DNA from: Cinnamomum chago
Lineage: Eukaryota; Streptophyta; Magnoliopsida; Laurales; Lauraceae
DNA: 64,000 nucleotides
NCBI GenBank assembly: GCA_038049695.1
Contig: CP142454.1
Location: 75,803,501 to 75,867,500, forward strand
Reading direction: 5' to 3'
A program made the position numbers and the translations under genes. The notes under the pieces were generated by a model that was not told the DNA's origin, did not search any database, and saw nothing but the letters and a program-made list of their open reading frames with translations. This document shows positions 1 through 11,685 of the stretch, one piece after another; positions within the stretch are counted from its first letter, which is position 1; each line of letters starts with the position of its first letter.

Positions 1-464
1 TATTAATAATGATCCTATTTTCTTAGCTATCAGACTATAAACTCATATTTCATAAACAAATATGTTGAAATGTATTTTTTTAAGGTGATCATTGATAGAA
101 ATGTATATTTTTTAAAAGTATATTTCATGTTGAAAGACATGTTCTTTTTTAAGAATCTAAAATGCAAATGAAAACTTTGATATAAATTAGACCTTTTTTG
201 TCTCATTTTCATATCATTATGGTAGAATATAATTTAATGGTTAATAAGTACCATTTACAAAATCATTTAATACATATACACATATAATTGAAACAAATAT
301 AGAAAAATGAATCACATGTGTAAATGATATAAAAATAGTGTTATTAAACAAACGTTGTAAAAAGAAACGCATGAGTGAACGTTACATACTTAAAATTTGA
401 ATATTCATCATTTACATGTATAAATTGTATTTATATATCCCACATGTAAAAGACAAACGACCCC
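1..464. mobile_element. Right end of a PIF/Harbinger-like element (partial)
   Basis: The AT-rich sequence ends in CAAACGACCCC followed by TAA. This matches the right terminus of the complete element at 50012-51054 (CAAACGACCCC then TTA), and both carry scattered CACATGTAAA-type words just inside. The left end would lie before the window, so element and target duplication cannot be confirmed. No coding sequence is credible; the 60-codon frame at 30-212 is low-complexity. Confidence 0.4.
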
Positions 465-705
465 TAAATGTATATCCTCTGAAGAAGGGACAGTCTCTAA
501 AATCAATCAGAGGGCCAGTCTTAAAAATCTGGAATTAATGGTGTGTAAGATTATTATTATCAAATGTTATGTTTGGCAACCAAATCCTATAATATAAACT
601 CCTGCAAGGTTTCACCAATTGCAAAACTTCAATTTTGAGGATTTCATTCATTCCTCCTGGTCGTGTATTTTTTTCAATTATTATTTGATATTTAGAAATA
701 AATTT

Positions 706-1980
706 GGGGATTTAATGGGAAAAACCCTCTAAAACAGACTATTAATGAATTTGGCCCGAATAGAAAAAGCCAGACAGAATAGGCCCTAAATTGATGTTTC
801 TCTTTTCTTTTTTGTCTTTTAGCGCTATAGTCGATATCGACGCTCTCGCCTGAACATTCATTCGTCTCTTCCTCTCTCTCTTATTCTCTCTTGCTCTCTG
901 CAACTAATCTCAAATCATAATCTTTGAGAAGGAGGAAGAAGAAAAGAGAAAGCTGGTAGGTGTCTGCAGATGAGATGCATGGAGATGGAGGTGTGCGCAG
1001 GGGCTGTGAGGGCGGAGTGCAGCAGTGAAGGAGGGGGAAACGAGAAAAGAAGAGGAGGAAAGAAAGAGAAAAAAAAAGGAAAGAGAGGGAGAAGGAAGGA
1101 AGAAAGAAAGGACGTGTGCACTGGCGTGGAGTGCAGTGGGTGGCAAAGGGTAGTGTAGGGAGAAAGGAGAAGAAGAGGGGGAGAGGGGAAGGAAGAAAGA
1201 AAGAAAGAAATGAAAAAGGAGGAGAGCCATCTCAGTGGGGTATGTAGGTAGGTGTGCGGTGGCCCATCACGGCTCATCTCATCTTCACCATCGCAGGACG
1301 CAGACGGCAGACCTCTCCCTCCTTCTCCTTTGTCCTCTCCGGCCAGCCAACCCACCACTCCTTCATCCTTTCCATCTCCCTCCCATCAACCTCCATCTCA
1401 CCCTATCCGTAGCCCTCACGCATCTCCCTTATCTCCACGCAGCCCATCATCAGCTCTTCTTCATCTCCATCTCCACGAGGAATGGAATGCAAGTTCGGAG
1501 TCCTTAAACCGATCATTTAATTGTATCCATATCAAGCTGGAGGTGTTTTCAAATAAAGCCCATGAAGGTGTTCGATGAAATGACAAAGAGAAAGGAGAAG
1601 GAAATTTCACGCTCATTTCTCTTGTTTTTCTTATGGGAAAGAAGTCTGCTGCTGTTGTGGGGTTTGTCCTTCCTTGATTTTGCTCACTAGGAGATATTGA
1701 ATGAAAGGAATTAGAGAACATGAGTGGGGTTTTCATTTCTTGATTTTTGTAATTTTCAAACATAGTTCATGTATATATATTTTGAAATGTAAGGTCAATA
1801 CACAGTGAACTTGTAATGTTGTGAATGGTTTCCCCCTATTTGAGATGTTTGAAATGTGTTTGAGATGTCTGAAACTCTTGAGCTTTTGAAATGTCTGAGT
1901 GAAGGACTGAAACCTTCCCCATCAAAACTTTCAACTATGACGTTCAAGGATGAAATTGGTATTGGCTAAATCAGTGGAAG
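706..1980 (+). repeat. Left arm of the fold-back element
   Basis: This is the reverse complement of 3279-4569, with only scattered differences. A 100-codon frame read from both arms differs at just three residues (H/R, S/P, R/K), so the arms are either young or homogenised. It includes one copy of the core palindrome (GTCGATATCGAC at about 830-841) and a 250-bp purine-rich tract at 910-1230. Confidence 0.85.
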
Positions 1981-2696
1981 TTGCGAAATGAGTCGGATGA
2001 AACCTTCCCCACCAAAACTCTATACTAATGTTTTCCCCATTACTTTCATGTAGTGCCCATCTTCATTAATATCTGTAGCATTGTGTTTTATTAACAAACA
2101 TCTCTTTCATGTAGAGATGATGAACTAGCCAGTATTTGTACCATGGTATCTAGCAACGATTTAAATAAAGTACTGGACAAATCCATTTTTATGGACTATC
2201 CTGTTTAAGGAAGACATTCATCATTAGGACAATTGTAATGACTACGAAGTTTTCACTGTGGCATTCGCGGAGCATTGTGTTCACTGTAGTCCTATCACAT
2301 TTACACAGTCTGACATCCCTTACTTCCGTAGCAGAATTGTCATTGAGTTATTTAAAAGAAGTTGACAAGTGAATGCTAGTTTGATGTAATTCTCTTAACT
2401 GGTTAGAAGAAGTTTTGGGAAGGTTTTTTGGGCAGTAGAAGGAGAGGCCAAACATAGATACTTACTTTCTTTACTTCGTAATTGAAATTGTGGAACTTGT
2501 GGGCAGTGGTTGTGGAACTTCTATGGTTTTGGGCAGTTGGATTTATATTGTGAAACTTCATGTATAATTATTTGAAATTGAATGGTATGTTAATGTATGG
2601 TTGTTAATTGAATGTGTGAATGGAATGTACCAATGTATTCAGAACAATGTTTAGTACAATGGAATATATCATTCTCTGGTTTGTTTAATACGACCA

Positions 2697-2956
2697 ATAG
2701 TCGATATCGACTATTTAGCTGAAGCCTAAAAAACACAGTCATAGTCGATATCGACTATTTAGCTGAAACATAAAAAACACAGTCATAGTCGATATCAACT
2801 ATTGTCATAGTCGATATCGACTATTTAGCTGAAACATAAAAAACACAGTCATAGTCGATATCGACTATTTAACTGAAACATAAAAAATACAGTCATAGTC
2901 GATATCGACTATTTAGCTGAAACATAAAAAACACAGTCATAGTCGATATCGACTAT
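2697..2956. repeat. Tandem array of 18-bp perfect palindromes
   Basis: Seven copies of ATAGTCGATATCGACTAT start at 2697, 2741, 2785, 2807, 2851, 2895 and 2939. The period is 44 bp, except one 22-bp unit at 2785 whose palindrome is altered (GATATCAACTAT). The 26-bp linkers read TTAGCTGAAACATAAAAAAC plus ACAGTC with small changes. The palindrome core also occurs once in each arm (about 826-841 and 4434-4450), which ties the array to the element. Possible roles such as transposase binding or cruciform formation are inference. Confidence 0.9.
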
Positions 2957-3278
2957 GTTATAATACTATAACTTACTAAGTGTAGCTCTAGATGGGGTTT
3001 GCTAATCATTTTCAATAATAAAAGTGGGAAAAAATAAAAAATCATTGGCGGGACAATACAAACAACCATTATATTATCATAGATAAGTTCTCAACAACAT
3101 ATAACCCCAAAAAATGGTGATCTTTATAAAAGGAAAAAGTATGTTTAACACTTGTGCCCTTCCAAAAAATGCTTCAACAAAATGTGCAAGCTCATCATGA
3201 CTACATCTTCTATCAATTACATTAACACCAACAAAAAAAGAGTTCACATTGACTCTTGCATCACCCTTCCAAAAAATG

Positions 3279-4569
3279 CTTCCACTGATTCAACCAATAC
3301 CAATTTCATCCTTGAACGTCATAGTAGAGAGTTTTGGTGGGGAGGTTTCGACCCTTCACTCAGACATTTCAAAAGCTCAAGAGTTCGGACATTTCAAACT
3401 CCTCAAACACATTTCAAACATCTCAAATAGGGGGAAACCATTCACAACATTACGAGTTCATTGTGTATTGACCTTACATTTCAAAATATATATACATGAA
3501 CTATGTTTGAAAATTACAAAAATCAAGAAATGAAAACCCCACTCATGTTCTCTAATTCCTTTCGTCCAATATCTCCTAGTGAGCAAAATCAAGGAAGGAC
3601 AAACCCCACAACAGCAGCAGACTTCTTTCCCATAAGAAAAACAAAAGAAATGAGCGTGAAATTTCCTTCTCCTTTCTCTTTGTCATTTCATCGAACACCT
3701 TCATGGGCTTTATTTGAAAACACCTCCAGCTTGATATGGATACAATTAAATGATCGGTTTAAGGACTCCGAACTTGCATTCCATTCCTCGTGGAGATGGA
3801 GATGAAGAAGAGCTAATGATGGGCTGCGTGGAGATAAGGGAGATGCGTGAGGGCTACGGATAGGGTGAGATAGAGATTGATGGGAGGGAGATGGAAAGGA
3901 TGAAGGAGTGGTGGGTTGGCTGGCCGGAGAGGACAAAGGAGAAGGAGGGAGAGGTCTGCCGTCTGCGTCCTAGGATGGTGAAAATGAGATGAAGGAGATG
4001 AGCCGTGATGGGCCGCTGCACACCCACCTGCATACCCCACCGAGATGGCTCTCCTCCTTTTTCGTTTCTTTCTTTCTTTCTTCCTTCCCCCTCTCCCCCC
4101 CTTTTTCTCCTTTCTCCCTGCACTACCCTTTGCCACCCACTGCACTCCACGCCAGTGCACACGTCCTTTCTTTCTTCCTTCCTTCTCCCTCTCTTTCCTT
4201 TTTTTTTCTCTTTCTTTCCTCCTCTTCTTTTCTTGTTTCCCCCTCCTTCACTGCTGCACTCCGCCCTCACAGCCCCTGCGCACACCTCCATCTCCATGCA
4301 TCTCATCTGCAGACACCTACCAGCTTTCTCTTTCCTTCTTCCTCCTTCTCAAAGATTATGATTTGAGATCAGTTGCAGAGAGCAAGAGAGAATAAGAGAG
4401 AGAGGAAGAGACGAATGAATGTTCAGGCGAGAGCGTCGATATCGACTATACGCTAAAAGACAAAAAAGAAAAGAGAAACATCAATTTAGGGCCTATTCTG
4501 TCTGGCCTTTTCTATTGGAGCCAAATTCATTAATAGCCTGTTTTAGAGGGTTTTTCCCGTTAAATCCCC
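3279..4569 (-). repeat. Right arm of the fold-back element
   Basis: Reverse complement of 706-1980. The inner boundary is at CTTCCACTGATT (3279) opposite AATCAGTGGAAG (ending 1980). The outer boundary is at GTTAAATCCCC (ending 4569). It contains the pyrimidine-rich tract 4040-4340 and the arm copy of GTCGATATCGAC at about 4436-4447. Confidence 0.85.
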
Positions 4570-4580
4570 AAAAATTTATT

Positions 4581-6003
4581 AAAATTAAAAATTGAGAAAT
4601 TAAATTCTTAATTTTGCTGAGTGAAATATATATATATATATAATAGGTGTAAGGTGATAACGATATTATCATAGTAATAATTCTCTCAAAAAATGTACTA
4701 CAGCCTAATCCATTAATTCTGCACTTTTTATAACTAATTCGTTCAATCAGTGTCTAACGCTAATTTATTAATTTTTTTTTTTTGTATAAACACAAAAAAA
4801 TAAACATGGAAAAAAGCCCTCCAACTGAATAAATAAACAAACAAATGAATAAAAGCAGGGGGTGGATTACTTCATGAAGCCCATTTCTCGAAGCCCATTC
4901 AGTCATTCCATTGGAATCCGCCCCTATGAAGTCTCTAGAAAAGCGTGGGCAACTTTGAGACTTGAGAGACACGGGGGGTAACATGCAGTGGGGGAAAGAC
5001 GTGGGGAAAGTGAGATTCATGAAAGGGTTTTGGAAAATGCAGCGGAGAGATTCTGAAAACCTCCAAATCTCATAAGAACAATCTGTAAACGAAGGTACTC
5101 TTTTTTCTTCTTCCTGAAATTTCCAACTGAAACCTTTAAATCAGGAGCTCGACTGAAAGTACCAACGATTCGTGTTCTTCATAGTTTATATTTATCCTTT
5201 TCATTCGAGCCCATGGCTACAATACGGAAAAGATTTCGTCTTTATGATTCCATTTAGATATGGTTGATATTGCAATGTATGTATGTATGTGATTGCAACA
5301 TTTAGATGTGGAAATGTAGTGATTTTGTGATGTTGTTGGCTGGCCAAATGCAATGTTAGAAAGATTGTAAGATGAAAATGCTGAAATATTCGGTTACAGG
5401 GTTTGAAGGGTCTTTTTTCTTGTGCCCCTTTTAATGTTCTAAGGTAGGCTAATGAAGCTCCTATTAGAATGTAGAATAAAACTTGGGCTTTGCTTTGTAA
5501 TGGCTAAGGAACGTTGGTGGGAAGTCTACAAATGAAAACAAAATAAATCTACACATAGGAACAGAGAATAACTACATTTGCTGCATGAAAATCAAGTAGA
5601 ATATTGAACTGCTTTACTGGTTTCCCACGCGTGTAGAAAATAGAGAAGAAAATTGTAGGGGTGTTTCTAAAATGACTACTTGAACAAAAGCGATCCTTTT
5701 AAAGAAACTCAGGAACCAAGAGCTGCATGTGTGATACGACTGGACTGTGCTTGTTAAAGCTCAAATAGGCTTTGGAGAGAATGTTATAAAAAAAAAAAAA
5801 GGCTTTGGAGAGAAACCAAGAGCTACATGTGTGAGTTACACACGCAGCCGGACTTGGCCTGATCTAACCTGACCTAATGCGTGCGTGTGAAAGAATTTTT
5901 CCCAAAGACCCACATGGTTCCATCTTTTAGGTTATATCACAAATCCATGCCCACATTTCCACATATAAGGTGTGAAAGTCCTCTAAAGTTTAACTGATGT
6001 GGG
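4581..6003. other. Unassigned stretch with a possible 5' non-coding exon
   Basis: This is mostly AT-rich and without recognisable coding sequence. The 4900-5095 segment is less AT-rich and ends CGAAG|GTACTC, a plausible splice donor. A plausible acceptor TTTTTCAG lies at 6410, followed by a 31-codon open frame that ends in TGA. These could be leader exons of the SPARK gene downstream, but nothing in their translations identifies them. A 14-base word (AACCAAGAGCT...) is repeated about 107 bp apart near 5708 and 5815. Confidence 0.25.
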
Positions 6004-6130
6004 ATGAGAAAAACCTCTCTTACAACAACAATAACATCATCATCATCAAAGCTTTGTCCCAACTATGTTGGGGTTGGCTACATGAATTGTGTTTCTTATT
6101 CCGATCTATCCTAAGCCAAATCCACCTCTC
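6004..6130 (-). mobile_element. 3' tail of an RTE-clade LINE
   Basis: Read on the - strand, this is GCCAACCCCAACATAGTTGG followed by GACAAAGC and a short tandem tail of GATGATGATG then TTGTTGTTG. That arrangement (conserved ADPT/NPT-type end, then a trinucleotide tail rather than poly-A) is what RTE LINEs have. It parallels the tail of the longer copy at 53565-54852. No coding sequence remains beyond the last few codons. Confidence 0.55.
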
Positions 6131-6614
6131 TTACAACACTAGCGCACGCACGCAAAAAAAAAAAACCTTCTTTTGCTGTATATTAAATCCTCATAAGAAA
6201 AATATGTCGGGGAACTCTCAATCGATTTGTTTTTCACTTTTTTTCAGTGTTCATGCTTGTTTTTAGAAACGTTAATAGCAGCCAAATGGGGAAATAATTG
6301 AGAAATGTGAATGTAATAGAATCACAATCTTTTTTTGGCCAGTAATGATAATAGTTATTTATCTGGTTGTCCTTCCTTTTGCTTCATTCAGGTTATCCTT
6401 GTTTTTCAGGCTCCCATTTATCTTGATGCTCAAGCTGATATAGGGTTCGGATCTGAGGCTACAAGGCATCAGCAGACCATTGATTGTTGTTTTGACTTTT
6501 GAGACTAAGCGCTTTTTCCATGGGTGCCAATGTTGAAAAAAAATTAGTAGAGCTATGGAGTGTTTCGGTGCTAGTGCTCGTTTAAAATGTGAGTTCCCAG
6601 ACGAGGGTTAGGAG

Positions 6615-6815
6615 CATGGTTTAAAAGTTCGGACTCGACAAATAACGAGTCGGGTCCTATGGGACTTGGTTTCAAACCATGGGACTTGGCCGTGTTACTC
6701 GGCAAAGTCCTAATGCGAAAGACTCGGCCCTCCAACCAATTTTCTTTGAAATTGGGACTCGGACCATGCAACTCGGCCTCAGCCGAGTCGGGTCCCGAGT
6801 CCGATTTTTTAAACC
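6615..6815. mobile_element. 201-bp non-autonomous hAT element (GACTCGG family)
   Basis: The left end CATGGTTTAAAAGTTCGGAC faces the right end GTCCGATTTTTTAAAC. The 7-bp word TTAGGAG flanks both sides (6608-6614 and 6816-6822), fitting a hAT-type target duplication with slight loss at the right terminus. The interior is packed with GACTCGG/CCGAGTC words in both orientations, as is usual for hAT subterminal transposase-binding repeats. It is the short relative of 48624-49872. Confidence 0.7.
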
Positions 6816-6822
6816 TTAGGAG

Positions 6823-8819
6823 TTCCTTAGTTCACATTGGCTTTCTGTGGTATCAATCCAATGTTGAGTTCACTGGTGTTTTTAGCATTATTTGGATAGC
6901 AAAGATCAATTCACATATTTTTATTCATACATGTAAACAGACCGTAGTTAATTAAATTTGTCTAAAATGGCCTTCAAACTGTGAAATGTTAGTTTCAAAA
7001 CAAATCGCAATTTGGTCTGCTGTAGTTCAAAACTCTTACGGGCCAAGAGTTTGCTGTTGTTGGAAATGTACAACTGCCCTGAAAAAAAGTTCACACCAAA
7101 ACTATGAGTACAGAACATCTATCTGGTGGCTGTAAATCCATTAGTGTGGCCCACATCTAAAATCCAAACTGCTTAAAAGCACTTTCCCAACTCGTGCTAT
7201 CTGTGGGCCAAATTTCACTCCAAACTAAGTGTTGTTTTTCTTTTAACATGATTACACAATCAGATTGATCACACGTAACATGAGATCAAATAATGTATGC
7301 TACATGTTATCCATTAGATGGCAGGCATTACTCCATTTTGAGTGAAATTCTGTCCATATCTAATGTAGAGTGGTTAGGATTAGCCAGTCTCTAGCTTACA
7401 TTGATTTTGATTTTCTTTTTTTTTTTTTTTTTCAATTTTTATGTTAGCAGTCAATTTAATGGCTCAAGCCAATAAATATATACTTTTATCACTCATCATC
7501 TTTTTGTTAACATGACCGTATTTTTAAGTATAAACAGGTGTTCTTATTTGTTTTCCACTCAATCAAGTGAATAGGAATTCGATCTTTGAATGCTTGGATG
7601 TTGTGCAAAATGTATTTTAATCTTCGAAAATCAGTGTAAAAGATCCCTAAAAGCCTCACAAAGCTTGGATAAAAGACATGTTAAAGGGCTTTTTTCTAAT
7701 AGGAATCAGCTAGAATTTAGAAAGGAGACTACCCTTGTGGGGGTTTGACTCAACTTGGTGAAGTCGACTCAAATGGCCGATTTTGAAACCATGGTAGAGA
7801 TAAAGTTGTGTTACTCTGTTACATAAAGATTTTATGAAGTTGATGACACAGTTATCATTTTTTGTGGAAAGTCGTTATATTGTGTTATTTATATCTCAAT
7901 AACTAGCGATGAGTTGTCAAACATGTATTTTTTACTCTTCTCGATCATGATTTGGGAAGTGCTTTCATGTGTGCATGCATGTGCAGTTTTGTTCATGTTT
8001 AGCTAAGCGTTTTTCCAACAAATAATTGAGTTTTCTTCCACTGCTGTTGTAAATGTTGGGTTTCCTCGATCAACGTGCTAAAAAAATGAGAAATTCATTT
8101 TACCCAAACAAGGTGGCATGTTGTTTCATTAATGACCAAACCACCTTGCAAAACTAACGGAATTCCATTCTACATCATACCAGTCGAAGAGTCCCATTCA
8201 TAGGATTTATAGGATTATGGGCCTCAGCAAATAAGAGTTTGTTGAGTTTTTTTTTTTTCTTTTTCAACCCTATTTGTGGGGAACCTTGTTTTGTTGATCC
8301 AGACCATTTGGTCAATGGTCAATGTGTTACAGTGTGATGCCTCAAGAATTCTTGTAGGTTTGGCAATCCTAACCTTCCAACTAGCGGGCATTTAGATGAA
8401 TCGTTAAAAAGTGAATGCAGCAATGTTTTAGGGGAAATCACCCAAAAACCAATCTTCCCTTCGGGGAATTTTCAGGAACCTTTATCCACATTAGAGCCTA
8501 CAAAATTATGGGCAAAGGATAGGCCTGTTGGGCATTGATATAGGCATATAGGATTATATGCATTTCTAAGCTGTGGGACTTCATATTTCCTCTTTCTCAA
8601 GTAGCATAGAAATTGTATGCTTGATGATCAATGCACATTCAAGCATCGTATTTGCTCACAACAATGGTGCTTGCTGTTAGTTTTATTTTTTATTGACTGA
8701 AATGTCAGGAAGATAATGGAGGTGTTCACTCATGCATTTGTTTGGTTGCAGGTTCTTTGTATCATAAGCTTTTGTTATTTACAATTTGGTTATACTGTCA
8801 TTAGTATATTATCTAGCAG
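6823..8819. other. Unassigned sequence upstream of the SPARK exon
   Basis: AT-rich sequence with no credible coding exon. A decayed end resembling the GACTCGG hAT family appears at 7745-7790 (GTTTGACTCAACTTGG, then GATTTTGAAACCATGG), but I found no partner terminus. The exon frame at 8820 stays open upstream to 8716, but that part looks like intron plus a polypyrimidine stretch. Confidence 0.3.
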
Positions 8820-9135
8820 AGGAGCAAATAGTACAATCCCGACACTTTGCTCTGTGAAATCATCAAATCTGACTGGTGGATCCTGTCCAGTAAAGGATGT
8901 TGCAACTTTTGAGAAAACAGCAGACACAAGCAAATTACTGGATGCCTGCAGTAGTGTTGATCCACTAAAAGAGTGCTGCAGACCTGTTTGTCAGCCTGCA
9001 ATCGTAGAAGCTGCACTTCACATTTCTGGAGTAGCTTCTAGTTTTGTAGCAACTGCTAATATAATCGGGAAGACTACTGAGATGGAAGTTCTCAGTGACT
9101 GTAAAGGGGTGGTGCATGCGTGGCTTTCTCAGATT
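8820..9135 (+). pseudogene. SPARK gene remnant, exon a (mid SPARK domain)
   Basis: Acceptor ATCTAGCAG precedes it. The frame encodes LCSVKSSNLTGGSCPVKDV, then DTSKLLDACSSVDPLKECC and RPVCQPAIVEAALHISG, ending EVLSDCKGVVHAWLSQI and a stop. The cysteine spacing (SCPV, DAC, KECC, VCQ, DCK) is that of the SPARK family. No GT donor is visible near the family's expected boundary; the frame runs into TGA at 9136 and the retroelement begins 100 bp later, so the natural exon end appears to be lost. Confidence 0.75.
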
Positions 9136-9236
9136 TGACAGATTTGTTTTCATTCCTCTTTCCTTTCTTTCATTATCTTGTATCCTATAAAAAAAACACT
9201 GGGTTTGAATAGTGAAGACAAGCAAATCAACCCTAA

Positions 9237-10557
9237 TGACGCGGACATCATGCTCCCTCCACAAAGATTCTGGAAGAGGAAGAAGAGGGCCCAAAACACA
9301 CGCACACATGCCTCCTCATGGTTGGATGATCCTTGCCAAGTGTTAGATTATGATTTTGGCCAAGATCCACCGTCAAATCGCGATTCTAGAAAAGATCGAC
9401 CGTTGGATCTTAATTCTGGCACAGATCGACCATTGGGTCCTAACTCTGATAAGGGTCAATGGTCGGATCTAGTCTGATCTAACATTTGATTGAGATGATG
9501 AAGACCACATGTGGCAAACCAGGAAGATCCACATTGGGATGCACCACGTGGGAGGGACCAGCAAAAAAGAGAATTGAAGATCAAGGCGGGGCCCATCTGA
9601 AGGGCCCATCCATCCAAGTGATTGTACCATCAAATTAGCTGTGCAGCCCACCCAAGTTATTTATTAGATTAGTTTGCTTCTATTTAATGGATTGATTTAA
9701 TGTTTTAATATTTTAGTTAGATGTTATGATCTTGAACATAGGATGAATTAGATGGTTGATATTTATTTTAGGGGTAGGTTTTCTCAATAAAAGCTTTGTA
9801 AGGACCTTTTGTTGGTTAATGAATGAATGATTAATGAAGGATGGTTGCTTTTGGCTACTTCTCCTACGCAAGGATCTGGTGTGAGACCATCGGGCATGAG
9901 GCCTTGCTTGCTGTGTGAGATCACGAATCAGGTATGTTCTTCTTCTTCATCGAATCCGTCCCCAAATGCAATTGTCAACATTCTATTTCATCAAAATCCT
10001 GTAGCCGACAGATCTTTGATTGACCTTATTTGCATCAAAGCGCATCCCAAGTGGCTACAAGCCATACCAGTTCAGATCCCCAACAAATCCTTAATCACCA
10101 TCCATCAAAGCCTCAATTCAGCCACCCAATTAATCTAACACCTGCCGCCCCCGCCCCCGCCCCCATTCACTTGTGTCAAAGTCGTCACATCCAAAAAAAA
10201 CCAAGTGGTAGAATCCCTTACACTTCATAACCCACCTACCACCAATATCTTTGCATCTCAAATTCCACCATTCCACATAACAGAACTCAGGTCTGATATA
10301 ATCAAAGGCCAGTTCCAAGACAAACCAGCCCAGTCTAAACAGGCCCAGCTGAACCAGCCCAGGTCCAAACAAGCCCAACCGAATCCAGCCAGCCCATTCT
10401 CAGCCCAGCTGAATCTGACTTTTAGGTTCTTTGGCCCCTTCTGATCCATTTTGAGCTCTACTTTACTATTAATTCAAATCTGAAAGTGCACTTGGTGATT
10501 AATGCTATAACTGCAGGATTCATTCAATTCAACTCTGAATTTCATTATCTATTCATA
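9237..10557 (+). repeat. 5' LTR, forward part
   Basis: It begins TGACGCGGACATCATGCTCC and is collinear with 13960-15120 apart from indels. The first 240 bp (to TCTGATC at about 9479) are unique to the two forward copies. From TAACATTTGATTGAGATGATG onward, the sequence is repeated in inverted form at 10565-11621. Its C-rich stretch (GCCCCCGCCCCCGCCCCC at 10147-10164) is shorter in the 3' copy. Confidence 0.75.
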
Positions 10558-10564
10558 AAACAGA

Positions 10565-11621
10565 TTATGAACAGATAATGAAATTCACAGTTGAATTGAA
10601 TGAATCCCGTAGTTATAGCATATTAGCATTAATCAGCAAGTGCACTTTCGGATTTGAATTAACAGTAAAACAGAGCTGAAAAGGGATCAGATAGGTCCAA
10701 AGAACCTAAAAGTCAGATTCAGCTGGGCTAAGAATGGGCCTGGCTGGGTTCAGTGGCATGTTTGGACCTGGGCTGGTTCAGCGACCTGAGTTTTGTTATG
10801 TGGAATGGTGGAATTTGAGATGCAAAGATGGTGGTAGGTGGATTATGAGGTGTAAGGGAGTCTGCCACTTGGTTTTTTTGGATGTGAGGACTTTGACGCA
10901 TGTGAATGGGGGCAGGGGCTGGTGGGTCTCAGATTAATTGGGTTTGGTTGCTGGTTGTAACAGGTGGCTGATTTGAGGGTTTGATGGCTGGTGAGTGGGA
11001 TTTGCTGGCTGATTTGGAGTTCAACCGATACAAACAAGGCCAATCAAAGATTTGTCGGCTAGATCTATAGGTGGGGTCTGTCGGCCATTGGATTTTAATG
11101 AAATAGAAAGTTGACAGTTGGATTTTGGGGCGGGTTTGATGGAGAGGGTGATGGGAAAGAAATCCAACAATAACTCTTGAAAGTAGAAAGGGAATAAGAA
11201 TAATATACCTGATTCGCGATCTCACACCACAAGGCCTCACGGCCCGGTGGTCTCACACCATATCTTTACGCAAGAGAAGTAGCCACAAGCAACAATCATT
11301 CATTTATTAACCAGCAAAAGGTCTTTACAATGCTTTTATAGAGAGAACCTAACCCTAAAATAAATCTCAACCATCTAACTTATCCTACGGTGGAGATCAT
11401 AACATCTAACTAAAACATTAAATCAATCCATTAAATAGAAGCAAACTAATCTAATAAATAACTTGGGTGGGCTGCACAACTAATGTGACCGTACAATCTT
11501 TCAGATGGGCCCCACTTGATCTTCAATTCTCTTCTTTGCTGGTCCCTCCCATGTTGTGCATCCCAATGTGGATCTTCTTGGTTTGCCACATGGGGTCTTC
11601 ATCATCTTAATCAAATGTTAA
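10565..11621 (-). repeat. Inverted arm facing the 5' LTR
   Basis: Reverse complement of about 9480-10557, separated by a loop of some 8 bp (AAACAGAT). The pairing continues from TTCATTATCTATTCATA at the apex to CATCATCTTAATCAAATGTT at the outer end, immediately before the primer-binding site. Either the true LTR is about 2.4 kb with an internal hairpin, or an inverted duplication arose here. The 3' LTR copy has no such arm. Confidence 0.8.
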
Positions 11622-11622
11622 T

Positions 11623-11634
11623 TGGTATCAAAAG
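11623..11634 (+). other. Primer-binding site (tRNA-iMet type)
   Basis: TGGTATCAAAAG resembles the TGGTATCAGAGC commonly used by plant LTR retroelements for initiator tRNA-Met. It sits just after the inverted LTR arm and 63 bp before the first gag ATG (11686), the expected order. Confidence 0.6.
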
Positions 11635-11685
11635 ATCCAACCTCTGCCCTCACCCAGTGAACCCATCGTGGACCAAGCTAAGCTT

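Larger units (their letters stand above)
696..4580. mobile_element. Fold-back element with 1.3-kb inverted arms
   Basis: Two long arms (706-1980 and 3279-4569) are reverse complements of each other and flank a 1.3-kb centre containing a palindrome array. The outermost shared sequence is GGGGATTTAAYGGGAAAAACCCTC. Outside it lie AATAAATTT (left) and AAAAATTTA (right); AAATTT is its own reverse complement, so I cannot tell whether it is target duplication or part of the inverted repeat. No transposase is seen, so this would be a non-autonomous element (fold-back or long-TIR Mutator-like class are the closest descriptions). The arms are rich in pyrimidine or purine tracts, which create long spurious reading frames. 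The spacer parts 1981-2696 and 2957-3278 are AT-rich and show no gene. Confidence 0.75.

Noticed and set aside
910-1358. Long reading frames in the purine/pyrimidine tract (also 3813-4395)
   Set aside because: Several overlapping frames on both strands with Ser/Pro/Phe or Arg/Lys/Glu runs. They come from low-complexity sequence in the fold-back arms and have no domains.
2697-2956. CRISPR-like repeat array
   Set aside because: Plant nuclear sequence; spacers are themselves repeats (26-bp constant linkers), so this is a tandem repeat, as is 24740-25870.
3503-3805. 100-codon frame present in both fold-back arms (also 1461-1763)
   Set aside because: Its conservation reflects the inverted duplication, not selection on protein; no homologous family is recognised and no initiation context stands out.
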